NCBI GenBank assembly: GCA_001972305.1
Contig: BDDD01000115.1
Location: forward strand, 248,001-312,000
Direction of reading: 5' to 3'
Length of the DNA: 64,000 nucleotides
Source: Cephalotus follicularis
Taxonomy: Eukaryota; Streptophyta; Magnoliopsida; Oxalidales; Cephalotaceae
The notes below the pieces were generated by a model that saw only the letters and a program-made list of their open reading frames with translations, did no database searches and was not told the origin of the DNA. This document shows, piece by piece, positions 49,331-59,990 of this stretch (position 1 is the stretch's first letter; every line of letters begins with the position of its first letter). The position numbers were made by a program, and so were the translations under genes.

Positions 49331-52300
49331 ATGGTTCCTTGTGTGCATTATCAGAAGACCAACCATACTTCTGAGAACTGTATATGGTTCTTGGGCCATT
49401 GCTTGGTTTGTGGTGCTTCTGACTACATTGCTAGAGATTGTCCTCGGAGTTCTCGTCCTAGAGGATTTGATCAGACACAGCGGGCACCGCCTCCACCAAG
49501 ACTGACAGCCAGTGTACTGTCTTCTTCCCGTGGGACTTCGCAGTCTAGAGAGAAGCAGCCTTTGAGTTCTGCTTCAACAGTTCAGGCTAGAGTGTTTGCT
49601 ATGGAACCGAGTACTGTAGCAGGGTCAGATGTTATGATTGGAGGTACCATTCGACTCTTTCAGCTTCCAGCACGGGTTTTTATTGATCCGGGTTCATCCC
49701 ATTCATTCATTGCATTGCATTTTGTCTCCCATGTTAGGTTGAGGCCCGAGTACCTTTCTGTCTTGATGGAGATATCAACACCTCTCGGTGAGTCAGCGAC
49801 CACCGATCGAGTGTGTAGAGATTGTATTGTAGAGATTGATGATCGTTGCTTGTTAGCCGATCTTAATGTTTTACCGATGGATAGCCTAGATGTGATTCTT
49901 AGCATGGATTGGTTGTCTGCTAGATTTGCTCATGTGGATTGTCATTGGAAAGTAGTGGTTTTCAGTCCTACAGGACGACCACCTTTTCGGTTTCTTGGCA
50001 CCTTAGAGCCATTGTTTGTTCCGATGATTTCGGCTTTGCATGCGGACAGATTGTTACGACAGGGATGGCAGGGGTTTCTGGCACATGTGCTCGACACAGA
50101 CAGATGGCGGCCGGAACTGGAAGATATTCCAGTGGTTTGCGAGTTCGGAGATGTTTTTCCCCGAGATTTGACGTCGTTGTCGACAGACAGAGAGATAGAG
50201 TTTGTGATTGATTTGATACCAGGAACTGCACCGATTTCTTGAGCACCGTACCGAATGGCACCGATAGAATTGAAAGAGTTAAACATACAGTTACAAAATC
50301 TTCTAGACAAAGGTTTTATAAGACTTAGTGTTTCACCCTGGGGAGCACCTATTCTTTTTGTCAAGAAGAAAGATGGATCACTCCCTATGTGTATTGACTA
50401 CCGACAGCTCAACAAAGTTACAGTGAAGAATAAGTACCCACTACCGCACATTGATGAGCTGTTCGACCAGCTCAGAGGAGCGGCAGTGTTTTCTAAGCAC
50501 GACTTGAGATCGAGCTACCACCAGTTGAAAGTCAGACCGAAGGATATTCCGAAGAAGGCTTTCAGATTGATATATGGCCATTATGAATTCTTAGTTATGC
50601 CTTTTAGTGTGACTAATGCTCCTGCGGCTTTCATGGACTTGATGAACCGAGTGTTCAGACAATATTTGGATCAGTTCATTATAGTGTTCATTGACGACCT
50701 CTTGGTCTATTCCAGGACCGATGAGGAGCATGCCCAGCACCTCTACATTTTATTGCAAACATTGAGGGATCATCGATTGTATGCCAAATTCGACAAGTGT
50801 GAGTTTTGGTTATCGGAGGTTTCTTTTCTTGGGCATATTGTTTCTGGTAACGGTTTATCAGTGGATCCATCGAAAGTAGAGGCAGTGAAAGATTGGAAAC
50901 GGCCGACGAATGCTTCCGAAGTTCGCAGCTTCTTGGGTTTTATCAGGGTATTATCGTCGGTTTGTTGAGGGATTTTCTCGTATTACAACACCGTTGACCA
51001 GATTGACACAGAAGAATGCTGCCTTTGTATGGGATAGTGATTGTGAAAGAAGTTTTCAAGATTTGAAAGATAGATTGATTTTCGCTCCTGTCCTAGCCTT
51101 ACCAGACGGGAAGGAAGAGTTTGTTGTATACACCGATGCTTCTGGAAAGGGGCTTGGTTGCGTTCTTATGTAATACAACAAAGTCATTGCATATGCATCG
51201 AGAAAGATCAAACCACATGAAGAAAACTATCCAGTGCATGACTTGGAGTTGACGGCCATTGTCTTTGCTCTTAGGAAATGGTGCCACTGCCTTTATGGGA
51301 CCAAGTTTATAGTTTTCTCTGATCATAAGAGTTTGAGATATCTCTTTTCACACAAGGAATTGAACATGAGACAGAGAAGGTCGTTTGAGCTTCTTAATGA
51401 TTATGATTGTGACATTGAATATCATCCGAGAAAAGCAAATGTTGTTGCAGATGCATTGAGTCGCAAGCTTTGTTGTATGACTCTTTCCTATATCCAAATG
51501 CAACCTGCATTGCTTGACCGGATTAGATATGCTCAGATAGTGGATATTGAATTACAGAAAGTGGTTACTGCTATTGATGAGGGATTGAAACCCGATTTCT
51601 CCCTATCTACAGATGGGTTATTGAGATACAGGAATAGAATTTGCATTCCAGCCGATAGCGAGTTGAAGGAAGAGCTTCTTTCTCAAGCTCATAAATCTCG
51701 TCTCTTTGTCCATCCAGGGAGTACGAAGATGTATCGTAACCTAAAACTTAGCTATTGGTGGATTGGCATAAAGAGAGAAATCGCGAAGTTTGTATCGAGA
51801 TGCCTCACTTGTTAGTAAGTTCAGGCAGAGCACCAGAGACCGACAGGCTTGCTTCAGCCTTTGCTCATTCCTGAGTGGAAATGGGAGCACATTACCATGA
51901 ATTTCCTGTCCGGGTTACCTCTGACTCGTGACAGACACGATGGTATATGGGTTATTGTTGACCGACACACGAAGTTGGCCCACTTTCTACCGATTCGGAT
52001 GACTTGTTCTAGAGAGAAGTTGTCCAGATTTTTCATGAAAGAGATTGTTAAAGCACATGGAGCTCCTGTCAGCATTGTTTTGGATCAAGACTCTCGCTTC
52101 ACTTCCGGGTTTTGGAGGAAGTTACAGGAAGCTATGGGCACAAAATTGAGTTTCAGCATTGCTTTTCATCCCCAAATAGATGGTTTGTCCGAGAGGACCA
52201 TTCAGACATTGGAGGACATGCTTCGTGCATGCGTTCTCGACTTTGGAGGTAGTTGGGATGACTACTTACATTTGATTGAGTTCTCGTATAACAATAGTTA

Positions 52301-52930
52301 TCACGAGAGCATACAGATGGCTCCCTATGAAGCCTTATATGGTAGGAAGTGCCGATCACCAGTTTGTTGGGATCAGGTCGGTGAAAAGAGCATTTTGGGG
52401 CCAGAGATTCTACAGATTACTGCAGAGAAAGTGAAATTGATTAAGGACCGATTGATTGTTGCACAAAGTAGACAGAAAAGCTATGATGATGTTCATCATA
52501 GAGGCTTGGAGTTTAGTGTTGGTGACCATGTTTTCCTCAAAGTGTCGCCCACTAAAGGAGTCTTGAGATTCAGGAAAAAAGGAAAACTTTCTCCTCGTTT
52601 TATTGGACCTTTCGAGGTATTGGATCGGATTGGCCGACTTGCTTAAAGGCTTGCCTTGCCTCCAGCATTGTCGGGAGTGCATGATGTGTTCCATGTTTCT
52701 CAGTTGAGGAGATATGTTTGAGATCCTTCACACATCATTGAGTATGGTCAGATTCAGCTAGAACCTGACTTATCATTTATGGAGACTCCTTTACAGATTG
52801 TTGACAGACAGATCAGAGTATTGAGGAACAAGACCATTCCTTTGGTCAGTGTTCTATGGTAGTATCATGGTTCAGTGGAGCGCACCTGGGAGTGTGAGGA
52901 CGATATATGAGAGACACATCCTTTCCTATT
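49331..52930 (+). pseudogene. Tekay pol: protease, RT, RNase H, integrase, chromodomain-like end
   Basis: Protease FIDPGSSHSF at about 49678 (usual DT/SG written DPG), LDVILSMDWL. After TGA at 50240, RT follows in the same frame: [32 protein letters not shown] and the catalytic FIDD (50687-50698). A frame change near 50940 leads to RNase H: FVVYTDASGKGLGCVLM, TAA, then IAYASRKIK and DHKSLRYLF. Integrase has the zinc region ([19 protein letters not shown], to 51815, then TAG TAA) and the core, in which the first catalytic Asp is Asn (MNF, codon 51900-51902); LDQDSRFTSGFW and SERTIQTLEDML are kept. The end (GDHVFLKVSPTKG, FHVSQLRRYV) leads to a chromodomain-like tail with stops. It is inactive. 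Confidence 0.92.
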
Positions 52931-52976
52931 TGATTGATTGATCGATTGACCGATGAATCTGGGGACCAGATTTTTG

Positions 52977-52990
52977 TAAGGAGGGGAGAA
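52977..52990 (+). promoter_or_regulatory. Polypurine tract
   Basis: GTAAGGAGGGGAGAA directly before the 3' LTR start TGTGGCGACCC; the plus-strand primer site of the Tekay element. Confidence 0.9.
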
Positions 52991-55368
52991 TGTGGCGACC
53001 CAAATTCCCTTTTGTACTATTCATGCATACATCATACCATATTGTACCGTATTGTACTATACTGAATCGTATTGAACTGTATTGAATTGAGGTATTCCTA
53101 TACCTATTGTGATTGTATTAGTTATATGCACGTATGGTCGGGATTTTGGGCTGAGTTTCGGAGAGTTGGTCGAATTGACTATATAAGTCAATTTCTCACT
53201 CTCATTCTTTCATTCTTCTCCCTCTCTCTATCCTTCTCCCTCTCTCTCTCTCTTGCTGGCAGCCTCCCTCAATCTCCCTAGCAGCTGGATTGCATCTCCT
53301 GTAACAAGGATACTGATTACAAGTTGTGGGTTACTGATTGAACAAGAAAGTAGCTGATTCTTGGGTGATTTCAGCCGATTGATCGATCGTTAGCTCAACT
53401 TTTGAAGCTTTGTTAAAGGTAGGACTTCTTACTTGAATTGCTTACCTCTTGTATTGATTGAATGCCTGATTGATTGATTGAATTGAGTGTATTGAATGAA
53501 TTGGGGTTTTTAGGGTTTCTAGAAAATCCTTGACCTAATTGTTAATAGAAAGATTGAAATGTTAAATTGAAGGTTGTAACTAGTTTTACTAACCTCAAAG
53601 ACTGATTTTTAACCTTTGGTTTCTTAAAGAATGGGTTTTAAATGGATTTTGGCTTGAAAATTACTGGTTTTCTGCAGAAAAATAGACCTTGCCCAACAAA
53701 GACATCGACCCCTAGCCCATGGATGTTGATGTCTTTCGCTTCAGAGTGCTGTAGCTTTGATTCTGCAGCAAAGACATCGATGTCTTTCAAATACATCGAT
53801 GTCTTTGCCTCGGGATGTCTTTCCCCAGGAAAGACATCGATGCTGAACAGTGTTGCGCATTCCCAGGCTAATTTGATTGAAACATGTCAACGTCTTTGTC
53901 CAAGGACATCGACGTCTTCGACCAAACTGAGAAAGATACCGTTTTCAAAAGGCACGCCCTGATACACATCGATGTCTTTTACCAAGTACATCGACGCCTT
54001 TCGGGTTGAGTGTAGTTTTTAATTATTTAAAGTTGGTTTTCAACTTCTTTTCACATTGCCACTTGACTGGAGCCTCACTTGAGGTGTTCAAGTGTTTGAA
54101 ACAGTTTTAATGATTGTATTGACTGATTGATTGCTTGAGTCATGAGTGAAGTGAGTCTAAGTCGGTATGTTGGATGCACATCCCCAACTCTCCATTAGAT
54201 ACCGTCACTTGTTGACTTTGCTCTGTTTGATTGTTTGAGTCATGAGCGATGTGAGTCTAAGTCGGTAAGTTGGACGCACATTCCCAACTCTCCATTAGAT
54301 ACCGTCACTCATTGACTTTGCTTATTGACTTTGTAATGATATTGTATTGACAGATTGATTGTATTGTATGGATCCTATAGAGCGACCTTATGATTCGTGT
54401 CGGCATGTTAGGTTGTTGACTCTGTCCACCTATTCCATCGATCATTTCATTTATTGTATTGTATTGACCCGCTGACGAGCGGCACCGATGGATTATCAAT
54501 TGATGCTCCCTTGAGGATGTAGCTCCCTAACTGTTTCAGTAGCTCTCTGAGGCTGTAGCTCATCGAGACCGTATTGACCCAGCCATAGGCTGGAAGATCT
54601 ATGACTTCCAAACCTGATCAGTCTGAGAGCCGTAGATAGATCTCCCACTCTTTTTGAAGGACTACCTTCCGTGGGATCGATCACTGCTAACTGATTGACA
54701 TTGTATTGACCCGGGGTCGCATGCTCTATAGGATATTGATTGATTGATTGGGTGTTTCATACACCACCATTGAGTGGCTGCCATTGATTGATTATTATAG
54801 ATCCTATCCATATGCTCTGTTATGGGCTATTGTCATACGGTTAGTCTGATCGATAACTGTACATATGCGTTTGTCATGTCATGCATTGATATTATACACC
54901 GCACATTGATATTGTATAGATTGTCACTAATATTGCACATTGTACATGCATACATGCTGCCTGAGGTTTCTGCTTAGCCAGTGTGGCTAACCCCATCCTT
55001 CGGGGTGGGGCTGTGTTGTACCTTGTGTGCGGCATAGGTAGGGCAGCAGGTAGCAGCGGACAGAAGGACTGAAGACTCGATTTGATCGCACGACTACTTG
55101 GGTATCGCAGAGCTGGTTGTGAGATATTGTAGTGAAAGGATTGAAATGTATTGTATTGTATTGTAATGCTGTATTGAATGATTGATAAGTGTAATGTAAA
55201 AGATTGATATTGTAAAGGATTGCTATGGCATTGTATCTTCCGCACAATGATATGCATTACAAAGTTTTAAATTTTTCCGCATTTTTGTATTGCTAGTCCC
55301 GACCATTGTATTGTGTATTGGATTGAGAGTAATGTCACGTGTCCGCCCTGCTGGTGCGGAGTGTTACA
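52991..55368 (+). repeat. Tekay 3' LTR
   Basis: 2378 bp, TGTGGCGACCC..GTGTTACA. Compared with the 5' LTR it lacks about 74 bp of GACATCGACGTC-type repeats near 53935 and differs by scattered substitutions, many C/T. The hairpin pair is conserved (54974-55010). Confidence 0.95.
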
Positions 55369-55779
55369 GTTAGTGGTGAAGATATTGATATGACACAGGC
55401 CTCTTATCAAGCCGCTGATAGCGAAGGTCGAAGGAGGAAGGCTGGTATTGGTGTTTCACATTCAATGTCAAAGAAAAGGACAAAGAAAGCACGTGAGAAA
55501 GTTGGTGGGGCAGCAAAAATGGTAGCACAAATTGATCGTCTTATTATGGTAGCTGAGAGTGAAGTAGGGTCAGATTCAAGTGTTGACAACTCTAATTGTC
55601 GTATTCCGGTGGTCATAAACATGTTAGATAATCTTCAAGACATTGTTCGTGATAGTGAACTTTATATGTTTGCAACTAAGCTCTTTTGTGTTAAAGAGAA
55701 GAGAGAAATGTTTGTTGCGTTAAGTGAAGATTTGAGGGCATTATGGATTCATAGCGAGTTTGCTAGTAGGGGGATTTAG

Positions 55780-56024
55780 ACGAGTCATCTGCATGCATTA
55801 TTCTTCCATCGTTATCTTTGTTGAATAATTTAGTTTATGAAGTGATGTTTTAGTAGCTTTTGAAATGGTGGTTTGTATTTTAGTTTATTGTGAGACAGAT
55901 TGTATTGTTGTATTGTTGACACTTGGTAATATCTTTTGACTATCAATATTTATCCTGTTACATTTTCATAAATTGTTTAGCTCTTTTTAATCAACTATCA
56001 ATATATTTGTTTTTATATTAGATA
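55780..56024. other. Spacer between the two Harbinger genes
   Basis: A+T-rich; it ends with TTATATTAG just before ATAATGG, so an intron acceptor in the leader of the transposase gene is possible. Confidence 0.4.
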
Positions 56025-57419
56025 ATGGATGAAGGAGATAGGAGAGAGCATATTACACAAAAAAGGAGATTGTTATATACTATTGTGGCAGCAACCGCGT
56101 GTTCTATAGGTGAATATTACAATAAATATATTTATAAGGAACCATGTATGACTTCTTATCAAACTGGATATAGATGGGTAATCGAACTTATGGAAGGAAA
56201 TCCTACCAGATTTTTAATTCTTTTAGAATGCATAAGGATGTATTACTGAGATTAGTGCATGACTTGGAATCACTGTATGGATTACAAAGTAGTCGCAACA
56301 TGAATCCATTAGAGATGGTCGCTGTTTTTTTGCACATAGTAGGTCAAGGATGTTCCGTTAGAAATGCAAAGGAACGATTTCAACATTCTAGTGAAACTAT
56401 GAGTAGGATTTTTGGAGAAGTTTTAGAAAGTGTATGCTGAATGGGCTTTTACTTGATCAAACCTATTGATCCAGAATTTAAAGATGTTCCCCCTCAAATT
56501 CTAAGCAATTCAAGATAAATGCCTCACTTTAAGGTATTATTTAATCCCAATAACTTGAGATTATATATTTATAATTAATCTTTTCTACATAGTACATATA
56601 ATTTATTTGTAAAATAATGTAGGACTGTGTTGGAGCCATTGATAGTGTCCATGTTCCTGTATGCATAAGTCCTCTTGAAGCTATCCCATATCTTGGGCGA
56701 AAGGGAATTCCGACACAAAATGTGATGGCAGTATGTGATTTTGACATACGATTCACCTTTTGTTGGGCTGGTTGGAAAGGCTCCATAAATGATACAAGAA
56801 TATTTTATGCCGTTCTGAGTGATCCAACGCTTAATTTTCCTCATCCACTTGATGGTAATTTATATAAACTTTAAATTTTAAATTTGTTATGTATAATAAC
56901 ATCGTTTTTAAATTCAGTTAATTTTATTCAAAATTATTTGTATGTAAATGTAGGTAAATATTACTTGGTTGATTCTGGATATCCTCCACCAAAGGGATAT
57001 ATTTCACCATATAAAGGAAAGAAATATCATCTACCTGATTTTCAACTTTGGAGATCACCTGTAAGTCCATAAGAGATTTTTAACTATACTCATTCATCAC
57101 TCAGAAGTGTAATTGAACGAGCATTTGGAGTATGGAAAAAGAAGTGGAAGATTATTAAGACTATGTCTTCTACCCACTTGATAGACAATTTAAAATTGTG
57201 GCAGCAACAATGATCTTACATAATTTTATTAGAAAAAACACAACACAAGATCGTCATTTTGAAGAGTTTGGTGACAATCCTACATTTGTACTTGAAGATG
57301 AATTGGAGGATGTGCAAAATGAGACTAAATGGTCTCAAACTATATCACAAAGGGAATGAAGAGAAATGAAAATTTATCGTGATAGAATTACTCGTAGTTT
57401 AATAACATATCTTTCATGA
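56025..57419 (+). pseudogene. PIF/Harbinger DDE transposase, broken
   Basis: Exons 56025-56533, 56623-56854 and 56954-57419, with GT..AG introns. Blocks in order: YRWVIELMEGNPTRF, a one-base frame change in a T-run near 56212, FNSFRMHKDVLLRLVHDL, MVAVFLHIVGQGCSVRNAKE, stops at 56438 and 56514, then DCVGAIDSVHV (first catalytic Asp), YLGRKGIPTQNVMAVCDF, GSINDTRIF and KYYLVDSGYP (second Asp region), a stop at 57069, HSSLRSVIERAFGVWKKKW (Glu), a frame change near 57175, then VAATMILHNFIRKN. The order of the DDE motifs and introns matches the family. The stops make it non-functional. It lies 245 bp downstream of the MYB-like gene on the same strand. Confidence 0.9.
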
Positions 57420-58300
57420 TCATTTTTTATTTTCAAGTATTGTTAACATTAATATGTATTTTTGCATTATTTATGTAACTTAACAATTATTATAAAACTT
57501 TTGGTATTGTTAATTTATTAATCATCTTATGTAATATTATTCATTATCATATTAATATATAGAGATATATATACATGATAAGTAGCGTAATGAATATTTG
57601 TTTTGTTGATAAAAAATCTAATTTATATATTTTTAATAAATTTCTCCAATATCAAGAAAAATTAATATGAATCCGTCTCTGACATAAATGATGTAAATTG
57701 ATAAGAATTTTTATTAATTTTAATATTTGACAAAGGAAAGTAATAAATAATCTAAATTCATAATTAGAGGACAAAAATTATGGATATTATGAATTTTATT
57801 TAGGTTTGGTACCAATAATTAATCAAAATAAACATTTATAATTTCATGTCCATTTCAGTCATTTTAAATGTCCACAGCAGTTTCAAAAATATATTTACCA
57901 AATACATATTCACTGCAGAAGCACTTTTATATTGAATTTATCAAACGCTTTCAGTTTTCTCACAGCACTTTTGACAAAAGAACATTTACTAAAAGTAATT
58001 TCAAAAAATACTTTTACGAAATAAACAATATTATCAAACAGATCATAATTTTGTGTTGATAATTTTTTTGGTAACAATATTTTTTTTGTTTGTTTTGTTA
58101 TTAACGTAATCGTTGTAAAAAAATCTAAACCCTAACAAATAAAAAATTAATAACAGAAAAAATAAAAAATGCTAATAGATCAACAAAATCAATAACAAAT
58201 ATGAAATCAAAATGAAAATAAATCTAACAATTTAAACCCCCAAAAAAACCCTAACAAATCTAAAAAAAAAACTGAAAAATATAAAAATTTGCTTGCTAGC
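57420..58300. other. Harbinger 3' region and flank
   Basis: Non-coding and very A+T-rich. The stretch 57840-58035 has ATTTACCAAATA, TTATCAAACGC and TTATCAAACAGATC, which fit the right subterminal part of the Harbinger element. Confidence 0.4.
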
Positions 58301-58862
58301 CTACCACTGTCGCTGCCACCGACGCCGGTTGTTGGTGGTCGGTGGCTGCGAGAGAGAGAGAGAGAGAGAGAGATGTACTTGGATCGGTGGCTGCGAGAGA
58401 GAGACGTATTTGAAGACGCGACGCCCGTTGATTGAGGTACTTGGAGATGTTGTTGAGGTTGCAGGTGGGATGTTGGCGTCGTTGGTGATGACAGAGAGAA
58501 GAGGCACTCAACGTAGAGAGATGGAGGAACTGCGTTTTGAAATCGTGGGTATACAGAGAGAGAGGAAAAAGAGATGGGGTTTTTGTTTTGAAAGGAAAAA
58601 ACAAATCGGGTGCTGGGAGAGAGAGAGAGTTTTATTGTAATATTAATACCAAATTAACAGTATAATAGTATTTTGCTATATATGCGGGTCGGATTCGGTG
58701 CGGATCAAAGTATACCCGTAACCGACCCGTATCCGCAGCGGGTTTTAGAAATAAAACCCGAACCCGATCCGAACCCGTTTTTCAAAAAAAAAAAACCCTC
58801 CCCGTCGGGGCGGGTTCGGTTCGAAAACCCACGGATCGGGTAGAAATTGCCATTCCTACCAA
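58301..58862 (-). repeat. GA microsatellite and hAT-like terminal sequence
   Basis: (GA)n at 58347-58372 with further GAGAGA runs to 58630. Then 58680-58862 has GCGGGTCGGATTCGGTGCGG, CCCGAACCCGATCCG and GGGCGGGTTCGGTTCG, ending GGTAGAAATTGCCATTCC, which on the minus strand reads like a hAT tip (GGAATGGCAATTTC). Related, more decayed copies are at 955-1115 and perhaps 490-660. The 115-codon frame here is low complexity. Confidence 0.55.
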
Positions 58863-59273
58863 TAAATAAGAGAGGAGCACTGTATCAAACTAGGGCATTA
58901 CCCGCACGCAGTTGCAAGTTGATATAATAGTGGTTTTCTCAAATAAGATAATTTATTTATGCGATGCAATGTACACTAAAATATATTAAAATATGATTTA
59001 GAAGTCATGGATATTTCAAATATCATTATTCTAATAGAATAATTCTTAATTTAATCTACAATAATATAAAAATCAAAGAGAATGATATGTTGAGTTAAAA
59101 AAGGGGATGATGATTCTTGACAAGGAGAATAAGGAATGTTGTAGCTTCAACATATTAAAGTGTTATTTTAATATTGAGGTTATTATATGACAAAGATATA
59201 TATTATATTTTTTAGGGTTGTTTTATTTTATTTTTCTATTGAGGTTGAACCCAAACCTGACATGGAATTATAT
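58863..59273. other. A+T-rich spacer
   Basis: No gene recognised between the hAT-like repeat and the Tat element. Confidence 0.4.
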
Positions 59274-59945
59274 TGTTGAATTTTATTAAACCTTGATATT
59301 AAGGTTTGAATTATATAAATATTTTTGTAATCATAATGAGAAATTTATTTCGAAACTGATATGGGAAAAATCCTATTTTAAGCCTAATGACACGCGCCTC
59401 AATGGAAGGGCAACATGTGTCGTTCCAAGGCATGGGCACGTGGCACATATCACATCAACCAGGGAAAAAGCCGCCTAAACAGACTGACAGGCCACAAAAT
59501 CCACTTGGTCAGACTTGCACGCCCCCGCAGCCACCTGGATAGGCTGACACATATCACATCAAGGGGAAAAAAGGCTACACAATCTGGAGGAGATCGGGGG
59601 GAATGCCAGCATCACTTACACCTTTCCCCTAGGGGCAACCAACTCCCGATTAGACGCTCATCAGTCACAGACATTCCTATAAATACCAGTTCAACAGTCA
59701 ATACAAAGGTCAGTCATTTTTCTAACACACAAAGAACCCCAATACTCTCTGTACAACTACTAACTTGAGCGTCGGAGTGTCCCCGGGAGAACAACCTCCT
59801 GGACCTTCTACCTTTCTCTCTTGCTTGTGCAGGGATCACCAACCATCACTAAACACTCTTTCTCGGACAGATTCCAGAGTTCCCTCAAAACAAATCAAGC
59901 CCTTACACGTGGGGTACTGTTGAAGGAAAGGTTTCTGCATCAACA
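59274..59945 (+). repeat. Tat 5' LTR (left border tentative)
   Basis: The right end CTGCATCAACA directly before the primer site is firm. TGTTGAATTTTATT at 59274 is the best matching start (TGTTG..CAACA), but cannot be tested without the other LTR. TTGAGCGTCGGAGTG (59765-59779) is a sequence typical of this clade, and two TGACACATATCACATCAA-like copies lie at about 59440 and 59546. Confidence 0.65.
59677..59685 (+). promoter_or_regulatory. TATA box of the Tat LTR
   Basis: CTATAAATA, 0.27 kb before the LTR end; the likely core promoter for the element transcript. Confidence 0.6.
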
Positions 59946-59947
59946 GT

Positions 59948-59965
59948 TGGCGCCGTCTGTGGGAA
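59948..59965 (+). promoter_or_regulatory. Tat primer-binding site
   Basis: TGGCGCCGTCTGTGGGAA, two bases after the LTR end; this type is usual in Tat elements. Confidence 0.85.
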
Positions 59966-59990
59966 ACGCAGCAAAAAGTCATATAGAATC

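Larger units (their letters stand above)
44782..49500 (+). pseudogene. Tekay gag, interrupted by a solo LTR
   Basis: ATG at 44782 (MDNRGR). One frame runs to 45691 with in-frame stops: TGA in the Arg/Gly-rich start, TAG near 44941, TAG at 45196, TAA near 45513 and TAG near 45674. Recognisable blocks are FLKLQPLAFVGLPDPTLAES, WLIHLEKIFEVMGC, WDAFKREFNARYYP and KYEARFMQL. The reading resumes at 49221 (RSWSKGKSKNT), with a degenerate zinc knuckle (HCLVCGASDYIARDCP, histidine replaced by tyrosine) near 49400. The product would be the capsid protein. The break at 45691/49216 is the LTR insertion. Confidence 0.85.
39598..55368 (+). mobile_element. Tekay-type chromovirus (gypsy) element, two LTRs
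   Basis: LTRs 39598-42023 and 52991-55368, exact target-site duplication GTTAG (39593-39597 and 55369-55373), a tRNA-Met primer site after the 5' LTR and a purine tract before the 3' LTR. The internal order is gag, protease, RT, RNase H, integrase, chromodomain-like end, which with the long LTRs fits the Tekay/Del clade. Two solo LTRs have inserted (42151-44719 and 45692-49215), and a third sits inside the second (46183-47451). Without them the element is about 9.7 kb. Coding capacity is destroyed by stops and one frameshift. Confidence 0.93.
38971..55779 (+). pseudogene. Harbinger MYB/SANT-like protein, split by a gypsy element
   Basis: Pieces are 38971-39297, 39404-39597 and 55374-55779. 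The first carries the MYB/SANT-like domain (MWESDIINIFCDTCIKEI, F..EAWKSLVETF, YNKLKNK), with TGA at 39173 where a tryptophan is expected, then DASDDWWKRMIV. An intron (39298-39403, GTACGT..GTAG) precedes ENDKVKKFRTRGIHPE. The coding sequence breaks inside codon AG|T at the gypsy insertion and resumes with GEDIDMTQAS. The C-terminal part has a basic SKKRTKKAREK segment and ends at TAG (55777-55779). In this superfamily the MYB-like protein acts with the transposase, binding DNA or moving it to the nucleus. Frame continuity across the insertion supports the join. Confidence 0.8.
36219..58035 (+). mobile_element. PIF/Harbinger DNA transposon, heavily nested (borders tentative)
   Basis: It encodes the two proteins of this superfamily: a MYB/SANT-like protein (from 38971) and a DDE transposase (56025-57419). 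Possible ends are GACCCCGTTTGGTATTGTGG at 36219, preceded by TAA, and, inverted on the right, GATCTGTTTGATAATATTG near 58034. The pair is imperfect, so the borders are inference. Inside are an LTR fragment (about 36310-38760) and the 15.8 kb gypsy element at 39598-55368. Confidence 0.6.

Noticed and set aside
49331..52930. Integrated plant pararetrovirus
   Set aside because: The reverse transcriptase is followed by integrase and flanked by LTRs with a primer site and target-site duplication, so it is a gypsy retrotransposon.
58293..58640. 115-codon frame rich in Arg and Glu
   Set aside because: Produced by GA microsatellites; no domain.
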